From NCBI GenBank assembly GCA_944326805.1, contig CALVFK010000001.1:19856-83855 (forward strand): 64,000 bases of DNA, given 5' to 3'. How positions within the stretch are numbered: position 1 is the first letter of the stretch; every line of letters begins with the position of its first letter. The stretch is from an uncultured Massilimicrobiota sp. (GTDB taxonomy: Bacteria; Bacillota_I; Bacilli_A; Erysipelotrichales; Coprobacillaceae). The notes under the pieces were generated by a model. That model worked only from the letters and a program-made list of their open reading frames with translations, had not been told where the DNA came from and did not search any database. Shown piece after piece: positions 36,406 to 44,955 of this stretch. The translations under genes and the position numbers were made by a program.

Positions 36406-37590
36406 CTAAATAATTTGATCTAACAATGAAGTACCTATTCCTGGATTTTCAACTTGGAAATTATCAGCAATAGTGGCACCTATTACAGCATAGCTTTTAA
36501 GTAATCCTAAATGTTTTGGCAATTGTAAGGATTTACTATAAATAATGAGTGGTACATTTTCTCGTGTATGATCAGTTCCTTTATATGTTGGATCATTCCC
36601 ATGATCAGCAGTTATCATAAGTAAATCATCGCTATCTAAATGATATAATAGTTGTTCTAATTGATGATCGAATTCTATAATAGCTTGAGCATATCCTTCA
36701 GGATTTCTTCGATGACCATACACTGCATCGAAGTCAACTAAATTCAAGAAAGCTAATCCTGTAAAATCCTCTTTGGCAATTTTTATTGTCTTCTCCATAC
36801 CATCGTGATTAGAAACAGTTTTTACTTTACGTGTGATTCCCTGATCCACAAAAATGTCCGGTATTTTCCCTATTCCGATAACCTCTATCTGATTTTCCTT
36901 TAAACTATCTAGAACCGTTTTGCCAAAAGGTTTTAATGCCAGATCGTGACGATTTGCTGTTCTCACAAATTCACCTTTCTTTTTTCCTACATAAGGTCTA
37001 GCAATGATACGCCCCACTTTCCATCTTTCATCCATTGCTATTTCTCTTGCTATTTCACAAGCTTGATACAGTTCCTCTAATGGAATAACATCTTCATTGG
37101 CGGCAATCTGAAAAACAGAATCAGCAGATGTATAAACAATCCAATCTCCTGTTTTGATTTGATGTTCGCCCCAATCGTCTAAAATTTTTGTTCCGCTTTC
37201 AGCATAATTTCCTACACATTTACGCCCTGTTTTTTCTTCGAATAATTCAATAAATTCCTTCGGAAATCCTGTTTCCGTAAAAGTTTTGAATGGTTTAGTA
37301 ATATGTAAACCCATCATTTCCCAGTGTCCAGTCATTGTATCTTTTCCATTAGACACTTCTTCAAGACGTGCTGTATAAGCAAGTTGATTTTTTAATGCAT
37401 GAATCCCTTGAAATTTACCAATATTTCCTAATCCCATACCTTCTAAACATGGAACATCCAAGCCCCCTACTTTTTCACAAATATGTCCTAATGTATTGGC
37501 ACCTAAATCATCAAAATATTGTGCATCATGTGCATCACCAACACCTAACGAATCTAAAACAATTAAAAATATACGTTTATATTTTTTCAT
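36406..37590 (-). CDS. deoB: phosphopentomutase
   Basis: Interconverts ribose-1-phosphate (or deoxyribose-1-phosphate) and the 5-phosphate, feeding nucleoside sugars into the pentose pathway; this complements the nucleoside importer at 5.8-10.6 kb. Alkaline-phosphatase-superfamily features are clear: metal-binding D13 in VLDSLGVGD, the phosphorylated Thr33 in GANTLGHI, and TADHGNDPTYKGTDHTREN near the end. It has 394 residues. ATG 37590 follows AAGGAATAAG, and the frame overlaps the end of xerD by 14 bases. The xerD-deoB order matches Bacillus ripX-drm. Confidence 0.95.
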   Translation of the reverse strand: MKKYKRIFLIVLDSLGVGDAHDAQYFDDLGANTLGHICEKVGGLDVPCLEGMGLGNIGKFQGIHALKNQLAYTARLEEVSNGKDTMTGHWEMMGLHITKPFKTFTETGFPKEFIELFEEKTGRKCVGNYAESGTKILDDWGEHQIKTGDWIVYTSADSVFQIAANEDVIPLEELYQACEIAREIAMDERWKVGRIIARPYVGKKKGEFVRTANRHDLALKPFGKTVLDSLKENQIEVIGIGKIPDIFVDQGITRKVKTVSNHDGMEKTIKIAKEDFTGLAFLNLVDFDAVYGHRRNPEGYAQAIIEFDHQLEQLLYHLDSDDLLMITADHGNDPTYKGTDHTRENVPLIIYSKSLQLPKHLGLLKSYAVIGATIADNFQVENPGIGTSLLDQII

Positions 37591-38500
37591 TTTTCTTATT
37601 CCTTTCTTGCATTCTTGGATGTAATTGACGATAGTCATCTATAGTTTTTCTTTGAGAAACATGAGTATATATTGTTGTTGTTGAAATATCACTATGCCCA
37701 AGCATTTCTTGAATAGAGCGCAAATCTGCATCATGTTCAAGTAAGTGTGTTGCAAATGTATGACGTAATGTATGAGGACTTACATGTTTTGTCAAAGGAC
37801 TTTTGAGTACAATTTTTTGTAAGATATGATAAAAATCATCTCTCGTCATTGGTTTTCCTTTTTGCGTTAAAAACAAATAAGGAGTAGAACCACATAAACA
37901 CAACTTCTCTCGATAATTCTCAATGTATTCTTTTAAAAATAGACAACATTGATCATTCATAGGTACAATCCTTTCTTTATTTCCTTTACCAATACATCTT
38001 ACAAATCCTTTTTGAATATTAACACTTTGTAATGTTAAATGACACATTTCACTTACGCGCAATCCACAGGCATATAAAATTTCTACCATACAACGATTTC
38101 GAGATGAAATAGCGTCTTTAATCTCTATAGAATTTAATAAAGCTAACATTTCTTTTTCACTTAAAACTTGTGGTAGATATTTTTTGCGTTTAGGCATATC
38201 AAAAACACTCATGATATTTTTTGAAACAATTTTTTCTTTCATTAAAAATTGATAAAACTGTCTTAATGAAATCATATGTCTCTCTATTGTTGTTTCACTT
38301 CTTTTTGGATGAATAGCTTTTAAATATGCATAAACATGATCTTTAGTGATATCTTCAATAGATTGTATTTGATATACCTGATTGACAAAATCAACAAACT
38401 GATGAATATCTCTTTGATAAGCAGCGACAGTATGCTGACTATAGTTTTTTTCAACAATCATATATTCATGATATTCTCTCATAGCATCATTACACTTCAA
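37577..38500 (-). CDS. xerD: tyrosine recombinase XerD
   Basis: Site-specific recombinase resolving chromosome dimers at dif. The 307-residue protein has an N-terminal SAM-like DNA-binding domain (about 1-100) and the catalytic domain with R148 (LRVSE), a Lys in GKGNKER, H243-T-L-R246, H269 (LGHSD) and nucleophile Y278. The start is TTG at 38500, with AAGGTGAT about 7 bases before it; no ATG occurs earlier in frame. The spoIIM-xerD-deoB order follows Bacillus, with fur and others absent. Confidence 0.93.
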   Translation of the reverse strand: MKCNDAMREYHEYMIVEKNYSQHTVAAYQRDIHQFVDFVNQVYQIQSIEDITKDHVYAYLKAIHPKRSETTIERHMISLRQFYQFLMKEKIVSKNIMSVFDMPKRKKYLPQVLSEKEMLALLNSIEIKDAISSRNRCMVEILYACGLRVSEMCHLTLQSVNIQKGFVRCIGKGNKERIVPMNDQCCLFLKEYIENYREKLCLCGSTPYLFLTQKGKPMTRDDFYHILQKIVLKSPLTKHVSPHTLRHTFATHLLEHDADLRSIQEMLGHSDISTTTIYTHVSQRKTIDDYRQLHPRMQERNKKNEKI

Positions 38501-38558
38501 AATACATCACCTTAAATATTATAGCAATTTTTGTCATAAAAAACCACTAAAGTTATCT

Positions 38559-39128
38559 TTAAAATAAAGGAACAACATACAATCGAAATGCTAAGGAAAG
38601 GGTTAAAAATATAAGTGCAGCTATCATAAAATTAAGTCTATAATTTAAAATACTCTGAATATGGAAATTCTGTTCAATATAGAAATTAACCAAGGACACG
38701 TAACTAGAAATGTATAATCCAATATAAATAATAATATATATTATAATCAATTCTAAAATGATTTCACATAACATTAATAATATCATCATGAAATGAATTT
38801 GAACATTCATAACGACATATTGAATAGAAAAAGAAATCTGCAGACCTTTCAAAAAACAAATAAACAATAAACCAATTTGTCCAATATAACTCGTACTTAA
38901 ATATGTACAAATAAAAATCATCATACCACTTTGAACAAGATATAACTGATAATGATTTTCGTAGTTTTCTATATTAAAATAAAAAAGAAAATGGAAAAAC
39001 TGTTGAATCCCAGGTTGGGTATTTTTATATTGATAAAAACCAAATAAAAATCCCATTATAATGGTTATTGTTATCAATAGAAGTAAATATTTTTTATTTT
39101 GAATAAAACGCTGTAAAAAAACACTCAT
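38559..39128 (-). CDS. spoIIM: stage II sporulation protein M
   Basis: Component of the SpoIID/M/P peptidoglycan-remodelling complex that drives engulfment of the forespore. The 189-residue protein has about five hydrophobic helices and the DUF95 arrangement starting with a short cytoplasmic tail. GAGGTGAT is followed by ATG 39128; the upstream GTG/ATG codons are inside this ribosome binding site. It sits immediately upstream of xerD as in Bacillus. Sequence conservation is modest, so synteny supports the call. Confidence 0.82.
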   Translation of the reverse strand: MSVFLQRFIQNKKYLLLLITITIIMGFLFGFYQYKNTQPGIQQFFHFLFYFNIENYENHYQLYLVQSGMMIFICTYLSTSYIGQIGLLFICFLKGLQISFSIQYVVMNVQIHFMMILLMLCEIILELIIIYIIIYIGLYISSYVSLVNFYIEQNFHIQSILNYRLNFMIAALIFLTLSLAFRLYVVPLF

Positions 39129-39167
39129 GTTCATCACCTCTATAAAACATATGAGCGTTCTTTAAAG

Positions 39168-40382
39168 TTATTCATTATTTTTAAGATATTTCTTTTGAAT
39201 ATCTTGATTTTTTATTAGTGAAGAAGCTTTCATAACTTTGGTATCTGAAAGATTTTCGTTTAATTGCAAAATGAGCTGATCTGTTTGATTCATTTTTTTT
39301 GCTTGATTCTGATTTTGTTGAAATAAAGATAATTGAATATTAATATCTTGAAGATGGACAACGTTATTCAGACTGACACCTACAAGCCTCAAATTTTCAC
39401 CATTATAAACACTTTCAAACAATAACAAAGCCGTAGCATAGATAATATCAAAATCATTTGTATATTGTTCAATAATTGTCTGTTTGGTTTTCGTTTTGTC
39501 GCGTGTATATTTCAAAGTAATGGAGATGGAATTTGATACCAGATCACGTTTTTTAGCTCTAGATGAAACTTCCTTTGATAAGGAATGAAAAACAGATTTG
39601 ATAAATTCTTCATCATGGCTATCATTTTCAAAAGTAGTCGAATTACCTACAGATTTTAATTCGTTTTTATCATAATTAATTTTTGAAAAATCTTTTCCGT
39701 TAGCTCTTTGATAAATAATAAATGTATTCTTTTGAAAAATAGTTCTTATCTTTTCATAGTTTTCATATTTTGCAAGATCTCCAATAGTATAAATACCACG
39801 TTGTTCCAATTTGGGAACAGTTTTTTTACCAATTCCATGCATTTGTCCTACAGGCAAATGCCAAAGCTTCTCTTTAAAATTACGCTTCGTTAATATCGTA
39901 ATTCCCATTGGTTTTTTCATATCACTTGCCATTTTTGCTAAAAATTTATTAGGAGCTATACCTATAGAACATTGCAATTTTAGTGTGTTATAAACTTCTT
40001 TTTGAATATTTTGAGCAACGTGATAAGGATGCAAGTGATGATTTTGAATATATTCAGTCATATCAACGTAACATTCATCAATACTAGCAACTTCTAGTTT
40101 TTTTGAAAAAGTAGAAATGATTTGAAAAAATTCTTGAGATAGTGTTTTATATAAAGCAAAATGTGGTGGTACAGTGATAAGCTCTGGGCATAATTTTTTA
40201 GCTTGAAATAAAGGCATAGCAGAATGAATACCATATTTACGCGCTTCATATGAAGCTGTTGTAATGATACTGCGTCGAGATTCACGACAAACAACAATCG
40301 GTTTACCTATAAGTTGAGGGTTTTGAGAAATCTCCGCACTAGCAAAAAAAGCATTTAAATCAATATGAAAAATAATTTGCAA
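39168..40382 (-). CDS. dinB: DNA polymerase IV
   Basis: Y-family translesion polymerase of about 404 residues. Metal ligand D8 in HIDLNAFFAS, steric gate F13, and S100-I-D-E103 form the active site. A helix-hairpin-helix thumb (GIGKKTVPKLEQRGI), a little-finger domain and a beta-clamp peptide QLSLF near the C-terminus follow. The frame opens at ATG 40403, but GAGGTGG lies after that codon and TTG 40382 fits as the start. It is unusual to find it inserted between spo0A and spoIIM. Confidence 0.93.
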   Translation of the reverse strand: MQIIFHIDLNAFFASAEISQNPQLIGKPIVVCRESRRSIITTASYEARKYGIHSAMPLFQAKKLCPELITVPPHFALYKTLSQEFFQIISTFSKKLEVASIDECYVDMTEYIQNHHLHPYHVAQNIQKEVYNTLKLQCSIGIAPNKFLAKMASDMKKPMGITILTKRNFKEKLWHLPVGQMHGIGKKTVPKLEQRGIYTIGDLAKYENYEKIRTIFQKNTFIIYQRANGKDFSKINYDKNELKSVGNSTTFENDSHDEEFIKSVFHSLSKEVSSRAKKRDLVSNSISITLKYTRDKTKTKQTIIEQYTNDFDIIYATALLLFESVYNGENLRLVGVSLNNVVHLQDINIQLSLFQQNQNQAKKMNQTDQLILQLNENLSDTKVMKASSLIKNQDIQKKYLKNNE

Positions 40383-40405
40383 AGAGACCACCTCAACTTT
40401 CATCT

Positions 40406-41230
40406 CTATTTTAGCATATAATTTTTATAATTATAAAGACTTTCTTTCTTAACATGATCAGTTTTATGAGCAAGTCTTAATTTATCCGCAATCATAGCAA
40501 TAAATTCTGAATTTGTTGGTTTCGCTTTGACAGCAGACACAGTATAGCCAAATATATCATCAATAGCATCAGTATTACCTCTATTCCATGCTACCTCTAT
40601 AGCATGTCGAATTGCCCTTTCCACTCGTGATGATGTCGTATTATACATTCTAGCAATATCAGGATATAACACTTTTGTAACTTGACCTAAAATTTCAATA
40701 TTATAGTAAGTTGTCAAAATAGCAGTTCTTAAATACATATAACCTTTAATATGTGCCGGTATTCCTACTTCATGCAAAATTTCAGTGATTTCATTTTCAA
40801 TTTTTACTTTTTTATATTTTTCGGACTCATCTTGATCCATTAGCTCTGGTTTTTGAAGTTCTGATGAAGCAATGTATAATGTAGATTGTACAAAATGATG
40901 AATATCAAAAGGATATTTAAAACAATAGGTTACATCTAAATCTTCCAACATATTACAAATTGTTTGATTCGTAAATTGTGTAATACAGATGACTTTCTGA
41001 AAAGTTGGCTTGCTCATTTCTTTTAATTTTTTTAATACACCTAGACCATCAATTTCAGCTAACATCAAATCTAATATAAGCAAATCACAATTCTTTTGTT
41101 CAAAAAAATTCAAACATTCTACACCACTATTTGTTGATCCAACAATCGTTATCTTATTTGATTTTACTAAATTAAATTTTATATTTTCCAATAAATCAGA
41201 TTGATCAATCGCAACAAATGTTTTTATCAT
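40406..41230 (-). CDS. spo0A: sporulation master regulator Spo0A
   Basis: Response regulator controlling entry into sporulation. The C-terminal DNA-binding domain (about residues 155-265) is highly conserved, including [16 protein letters not shown] and [17 protein letters not shown]. The receiver keeps the phosphorylated D54 in [11 protein letters not shown] and T84, but is divergent: the acidic pair reads A-I-D9 rather than A-D-D, and the Lys before the Pro is shifted (FKYPF, Lys105). ATG 41230 follows AAAAGGAAAT; the frame opens upstream at 41287 without a ribosome binding site. Two exact 0A boxes lie upstream. spoIVB is next, as in Bacillus. Confidence 0.95.
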   Translation of the reverse strand: MIKTFVAIDQSDLLENIKFNLVKSNKITIVGSTNSGVECLNFFEQKNCDLLILDLMLAEIDGLGVLKKLKEMSKPTFQKVICITQFTNQTICNMLEDLDVTYCFKYPFDIHHFVQSTLYIASSELQKPELMDQDESEKYKKVKIENEITEILHEVGIPAHIKGYMYLRTAILTTYYNIEILGQVTKVLYPDIARMYNTTSSRVERAIRHAIEVAWNRGNTDAIDDIFGYTVSAVKAKPTNSEFIAMIADKLRLAHKTDHVKKESLYNYKNYMLK

Positions 41231-41343
41231 TTTTGATATTTCCTTTTGACTTATTCTCATCAGCAAATTCATTATATATTTATTCATACGATTTTCCTAG
41301 TCTTTCTACAAAAAATAAATATGAAAAAATGAATTTGCATCTA

Positions 41344-41373
41344 TTCGTCAAAATTCTTATTGCTTTTTCGACA
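41344..41373 (-). promoter_or_regulatory. two Spo0A-binding boxes upstream of spo0A
   Basis: On the minus strand TGTCGAA (41373-41367) and TGACGAA (41350-41344) both match the 0A box TGNCGAA exactly, 23 bases apart and about 115-140 bases before the spo0A start. They suggest autoregulation. Confidence 0.6.
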
Positions 41374-41410
41374 TAGATTTTTATGAAAAGTCTAACTATG
41401 TTGAAATAAG

Positions 41411-41437
41411 AAAAAGAGAATCTAGAAAGATTCTCTT
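41411..41437 (-). terminator. terminator between spoIVB and spo0A
   Basis: AGAGAATCT/AGATTCTCT stem just after the spoIVB stop, followed on the minus strand by a T-rich run. It separates the two transcripts. Confidence 0.8.
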
Positions 41438-41438
41438 C

Positions 41439-42431
41439 CTATTTGTCGTTTTTGAGCATCCAATCAATATATAAGCCATAACCTTGATGAACATTATTCA
41501 TATCTACATGAGTTACACATCCAATAAGTTTATTGTTTTGAATGATAGGTGAACCACTCATTCCTTGAACAATCCCGTTTGTTAAAGAAAGAACTTTATC
41601 ATCGGTTATTTCAAATGTTATTCCTTTAATGTCTGGTTCAGTTTGTTTTTTTAGGTCTGTAATACGAATAGAGCAACGACTTATTGTATGACCATCAAGA
41701 ACTGTTAAAAAATAAGCATCTCCAATTTCAACTTCATCAATGGATGCAGTTGAAATGATCTGATTTTGTTCTGAAACACTTGTATATTGACCATATATCC
41801 CATAACTATTGTTATCAAATAATGTACCTATTTCAATTGAACCAATATCAGCTATCTTTTCGCCTGGATTTCCGTTTTGTGAAGGTTTAATATTTTTGAC
41901 ATAAGAATGATAAATGCTTCCACTTTTAACACTTATATTGCTTGACAAAGAAGTGTCACACATCATATGTCCTAATGCCCCAAAATGGTGGTTTTGAGGA
42001 TTGTAATAAGTCATTGTCCCAATACCCGTCAAACCATCTTGAACATATAAACCTGTTGTAAATTGATGATCTTGAGTCTGAAATTTGAGTTTTTTTTCAA
42101 AGATTTGTTCTTGGCGTTTTAACGTTAAAATAATTTCTTGTTTCTTTTCAACATAGACTTTAATTTCATTCGTTAACTCTTGAATGGATTGAATATCCTG
42201 GTTATTCACTTTTATAATAAAATCACCAGACATAAATCCATCACTAGCTGGATTATAAGGATGATTGTCAATAGAAATCTCATAAGTACCTGTAATCATA
42301 ACACCCTCATAATCAAGTTCAATCCCAATTGATTGACCTCCTAGAATAACATCTGCTGCAAAAACTTGAAAGGATGGACATAATAAAGAAACGACAATGA
42401 TGAGTGATATACTCAACTTTTTCAAAAGCAA
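41439..42431 (-). CDS. spoIVB: SpoIVB serine peptidase
   Basis: Forespore-secreted serine peptidase that triggers processing of pro-sigma-K. A signal peptide (LLKKLSISLIIVVSLLCPS, about residues 2-25) is followed by a PDZ domain (around 65-105) and the S55 peptidase domain with H155 in GALGH, an Asp near 277-278, and catalytic S294 in GMSGSP. It has 330 residues, shorter than Bacillus (425), mostly by a shorter region before the PDZ. The start is TTG 42431, 9 bases after GGGAGGT. The partner targets SpoIVFA/B are not in this window. The recN-spoIVB-spo0A order is conserved. Confidence 0.92.
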   Translation of the reverse strand: MLLKKLSISLIIVVSLLCPSFQVFAADVILGGQSIGIELDYEGVMITGTYEISIDNHPYNPASDGFMSGDFIIKVNNQDIQSIQELTNEIKVYVEKKQEIILTLKRQEQIFEKKLKFQTQDHQFTTGLYVQDGLTGIGTMTYYNPQNHHFGALGHMMCDTSLSSNISVKSGSIYHSYVKNIKPSQNGNPGEKIADIGSIEIGTLFDNNSYGIYGQYTSVSEQNQIISTASIDEVEIGDAYFLTVLDGHTISRCSIRITDLKKQTEPDIKGITFEITDDKVLSLTNGIVQGMSGSPIIQNNKLIGCVTHVDMNNVHQGYGLYIDWMLKNDK

Positions 42432-42492
42432 AGCATATACACCTCCCTGTAATCATAATGACTACATTTTATTTTGGCATATATGCTTGAAT

Positions 42493-44142
42493 TTATACAT
42501 TTAATAATTTTTTAGCATTGGCAATAGCTTCCTCAGTCAACTCTTCTCCTGATAGCATTTTAGCAATTTCTTTCACTCTTTGATTTGTATCAAGATAACG
42601 AATAGAAGTGACAGTATCATCAACTAGAGATTGTTTTTCAATGCTATAATGATGATCAGCCAATGCAGCTACCTGTGGTAAATGTGTAATACAAATGACT
42701 TGTTTCTTTAAAGCTGCTTTTTTCATTTTTTCACCAATCTTAGTAGCCACTTTACCACTGACTCCTGTATCAATTTCATCAAAAATAACAGTATCAATAT
42801 GATTGTACTCTAATATAGTTGTTTTCATAACAAGCATCAAACGTGAAATTTCTCCACCACTGGCTGTTTCATTTAATAAGCTTAAATCTTGTCCCTGATT
42901 CATAGCAACCATCAGCTTGACATCACTACAACCTAATGAATGAAGTGATGTTTCGTGAATTTGGACTTTAAACTTTGCTTTATCTAAATAGACATCTTTT
43001 AATTCTTTTTGAATTTCACTTTCAAATTGACGGGCATATTGTATACGTATTTGGTGCATTTTCATAGCAAGTTCTTTTGCTTTCTTTTCTTGCTTAGCTA
43101 ATTGCTGTTGCAGTTGTAAAATATGTTCTTCTCGATTCTCAATCGCATTGATTTTTTGTAAGACTTCTTCTCGATATTCTTGAATACTTTCCATCGTAAA
43201 ACCATATTTTCTTTTTAAACGATTCACTCTAAATAAAATATCTTGCAATTCATTAAAACGATATTCATCAAACTGAAAAGAGTGATAAATTTCCAAAATA
43301 CTCTCCACTTCATCTAATAAGTTATAATAAATATTATGAATATGTTCAATATGTTTTTCAAATTCACTATATGAAGATAAAGATTGTATCTCAAAAGTAG
43401 ACTCTTTTAATTTTGGTAAAATTCCTTGATGATTATTCATTAATTGTTCAAAATTTTGAATATGTTCATTCATTTTTTCATAATTTTGTAAAATTTTCAG
43501 CTCTTCTTCATATTCATCAACTTCTTCATCTGTATAAGCACATTCATCAATTTCCTTTAACTGACTCTTTAAAAAATCTAATTGTTCATCAGACATATCT
43601 TCTTGGATTGTTTGTTGTAGTTGATTTTGAATATGTTTGTATTGCTGATACTCTTTTTGATAATCATCTAAAAGAACTTTTAAATCTTCTCTTGCATATT
43701 CATCTAAAAGATGAATATGATTCTTTTCAGCAAAAAGTTTTTGTGTTTCAAACTGAGAATGAATATCAATGAAAAAAGGCATTAATAATTTTAAAGCATT
43801 ATGTGTAGAAGATTGGTAATTAATCTTTACTTGACTCTTTCCATTGCTTTGAATATGTTTTGTGATAATAAATTCATTATCAGCATCAATATGTAATTGT
43901 TGACAGATTTCTTCTAATTGAGGGGTCACTTCTACATCAAAGACTCCTTCAATAATAGCCTCATGACATCCTTTTTTAACAAACGATGCAGAAGAGCGTT
44001 GACCACACAACTGGCCAATAGCATCAATAACAATAGATTTTCCTGCTCCTGTTTCCCCTGTCAAAACACTCATTCCTTCAGAAAAATCTATTTTGATTTT
44101 ATCAATAATAACAAATGATGAAACATATAAACTTTTTAACAT
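42493..44142 (-). CDS. recN: DNA repair protein RecN
   Basis: SMC-like ATPase for double-strand break repair, 549 residues. Walker A G29-E-T-G-A-G-K-S36 is near the N-terminus, a long coiled coil runs from about 150 to 370, and the C-terminal half-site has the signature LNETASGGEISRLMLV and Walker B VIFDEIDTGVSG. AGGTAGGTGAAATAG precedes the ATG. It directly follows tlyA; ahrC (argR), usual at this point in Bacillus, is absent. Confidence 0.95.
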   Translation of the reverse strand: MLKSLYVSSFVIIDKIKIDFSEGMSVLTGETGAGKSIVIDAIGQLCGQRSSASFVKKGCHEAIIEGVFDVEVTPQLEEICQQLHIDADNEFIITKHIQSNGKSQVKINYQSSTHNALKLLMPFFIDIHSQFETQKLFAEKNHIHLLDEYAREDLKVLLDDYQKEYQQYKHIQNQLQQTIQEDMSDEQLDFLKSQLKEIDECAYTDEEVDEYEEELKILQNYEKMNEHIQNFEQLMNNHQGILPKLKESTFEIQSLSSYSEFEKHIEHIHNIYYNLLDEVESILEIYHSFQFDEYRFNELQDILFRVNRLKRKYGFTMESIQEYREEVLQKINAIENREEHILQLQQQLAKQEKKAKELAMKMHQIRIQYARQFESEIQKELKDVYLDKAKFKVQIHETSLHSLGCSDVKLMVAMNQGQDLSLLNETASGGEISRLMLVMKTTILEYNHIDTVIFDEIDTGVSGKVATKIGEKMKKAALKKQVICITHLPQVAALADHHYSIEKQSLVDDTVTSIRYLDTNQRVKEIAKMLSGEELTEEAIANAKKLLNV

Positions 44143-44151
44143 CTATTTCAC

Positions 44152-44955
44152 CTACCTTTGAAAATGACTGTGTGCCTCTATGACAACAGCTTCAATATCA
44201 ATATCCAAATCTGCTTTGTCTTGATAAAGGAAGCAGCCTAAAAATTCAATATTTCCTTCTCCACCTGTAATTGGTGAATAAGTTAACCCCTGCAAAGAAA
44301 AGCCCTGTTCATGAGCATATTGTATAACTTCTTGAATTACACGTTGATGAATTTCTGGTTGAGAGACAATACCATGTTTTCCAACATCATCTCTCCCTGC
44401 TTCAAACTGTGGCTTGATTAAAGCAACACAGTAAGAACCTTTTTTTAAAATTTTAGATAATGTTGGAAAAATGTGCTTTAAAGAAATAAAGGATACATCA
44501 ATACTGGCAAATTCTGGTTGTCCATATTGAAATAAATCCATTGAAGCATAACGAAAATTAGTTTGCTCTAAAACATGAACACGTGGATCGTTCCTTAACT
44601 TCCAGACAAGCTGATTTGTTCCCACATCCAAGGCATAAACTTCTCTAGCTCCATGTTGTAAAGCACAATCTGTAAAGCCACCTGTTGAAGAACCAATATC
44701 CAACATCAATAAGTTGTTCAGTTCTAAATGAAAAGTCTGCAACGCTTTTTCTAGTTTCAATCCACCACGAGATACATAACGTAATTTTTCACCTTTTATA
44801 TATAAATGTGAATCAATAGGGATTTTAGTCCCAGGTTTATCAATATAATCATAATCATCACGTACAATTCCTGCCATGATAGCTCTTTTTGCTTTTTCAC
44901 GTGAATCAAATAATCCCTGCTCCACGCAAAGAACATCAACTCTTTCTTTTTTCAT
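44152..44955 (-). CDS. tlyA: TlyA-type rRNA 2'-O-methyltransferase
   Basis: TlyA/YqxC family protein of 267 residues that methylates rRNA cytidine 2'-OH in characterised members. An N-terminal S4 RNA-binding domain (1 to about 63) leads to the RGGLKLE element and a FtsJ-like methyltransferase domain with SAM motif D86-I-G-S-S-T-G-G-F. The start overlaps dxs by 20 bases. Confidence 0.92.
   Translation of the reverse strand: MKKERVDVLCVEQGLFDSREKAKRAIMAGIVRDDYDYIDKPGTKIPIDSHLYIKGEKLRYVSRGGLKLEKALQTFHLELNNLLMLDIGSSTGGFTDCALQHGAREVYALDVGTNQLVWKLRNDPRVHVLEQTNFRYASMDLFQYGQPEFASIDVSFISLKHIFPTLSKILKKGSYCVALIKPQFEAGRDDVGKHGIVSQPEIHQRVIQEVIQYAHEQGFSLQGLTYSPITGGEGNIEFLGCFLYQDKADLDIDIEAVVIEAHSHFQR

Noticed and set aside
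42478..42487. GCATATATGC palindrome and a TGTATA/CAAAATA pair upstream of spoIVB as a forespore sigma promoter
   Set aside because: Only partial agreement with sigma-F/G consensus, with mismatches in both hexamers; not convincing enough to list.
43413..43772. 119-codon plus-strand frame opposite recN
   Set aside because: Antisense shadow; composition is low-complexity His/Leu-rich and recN is unambiguous.
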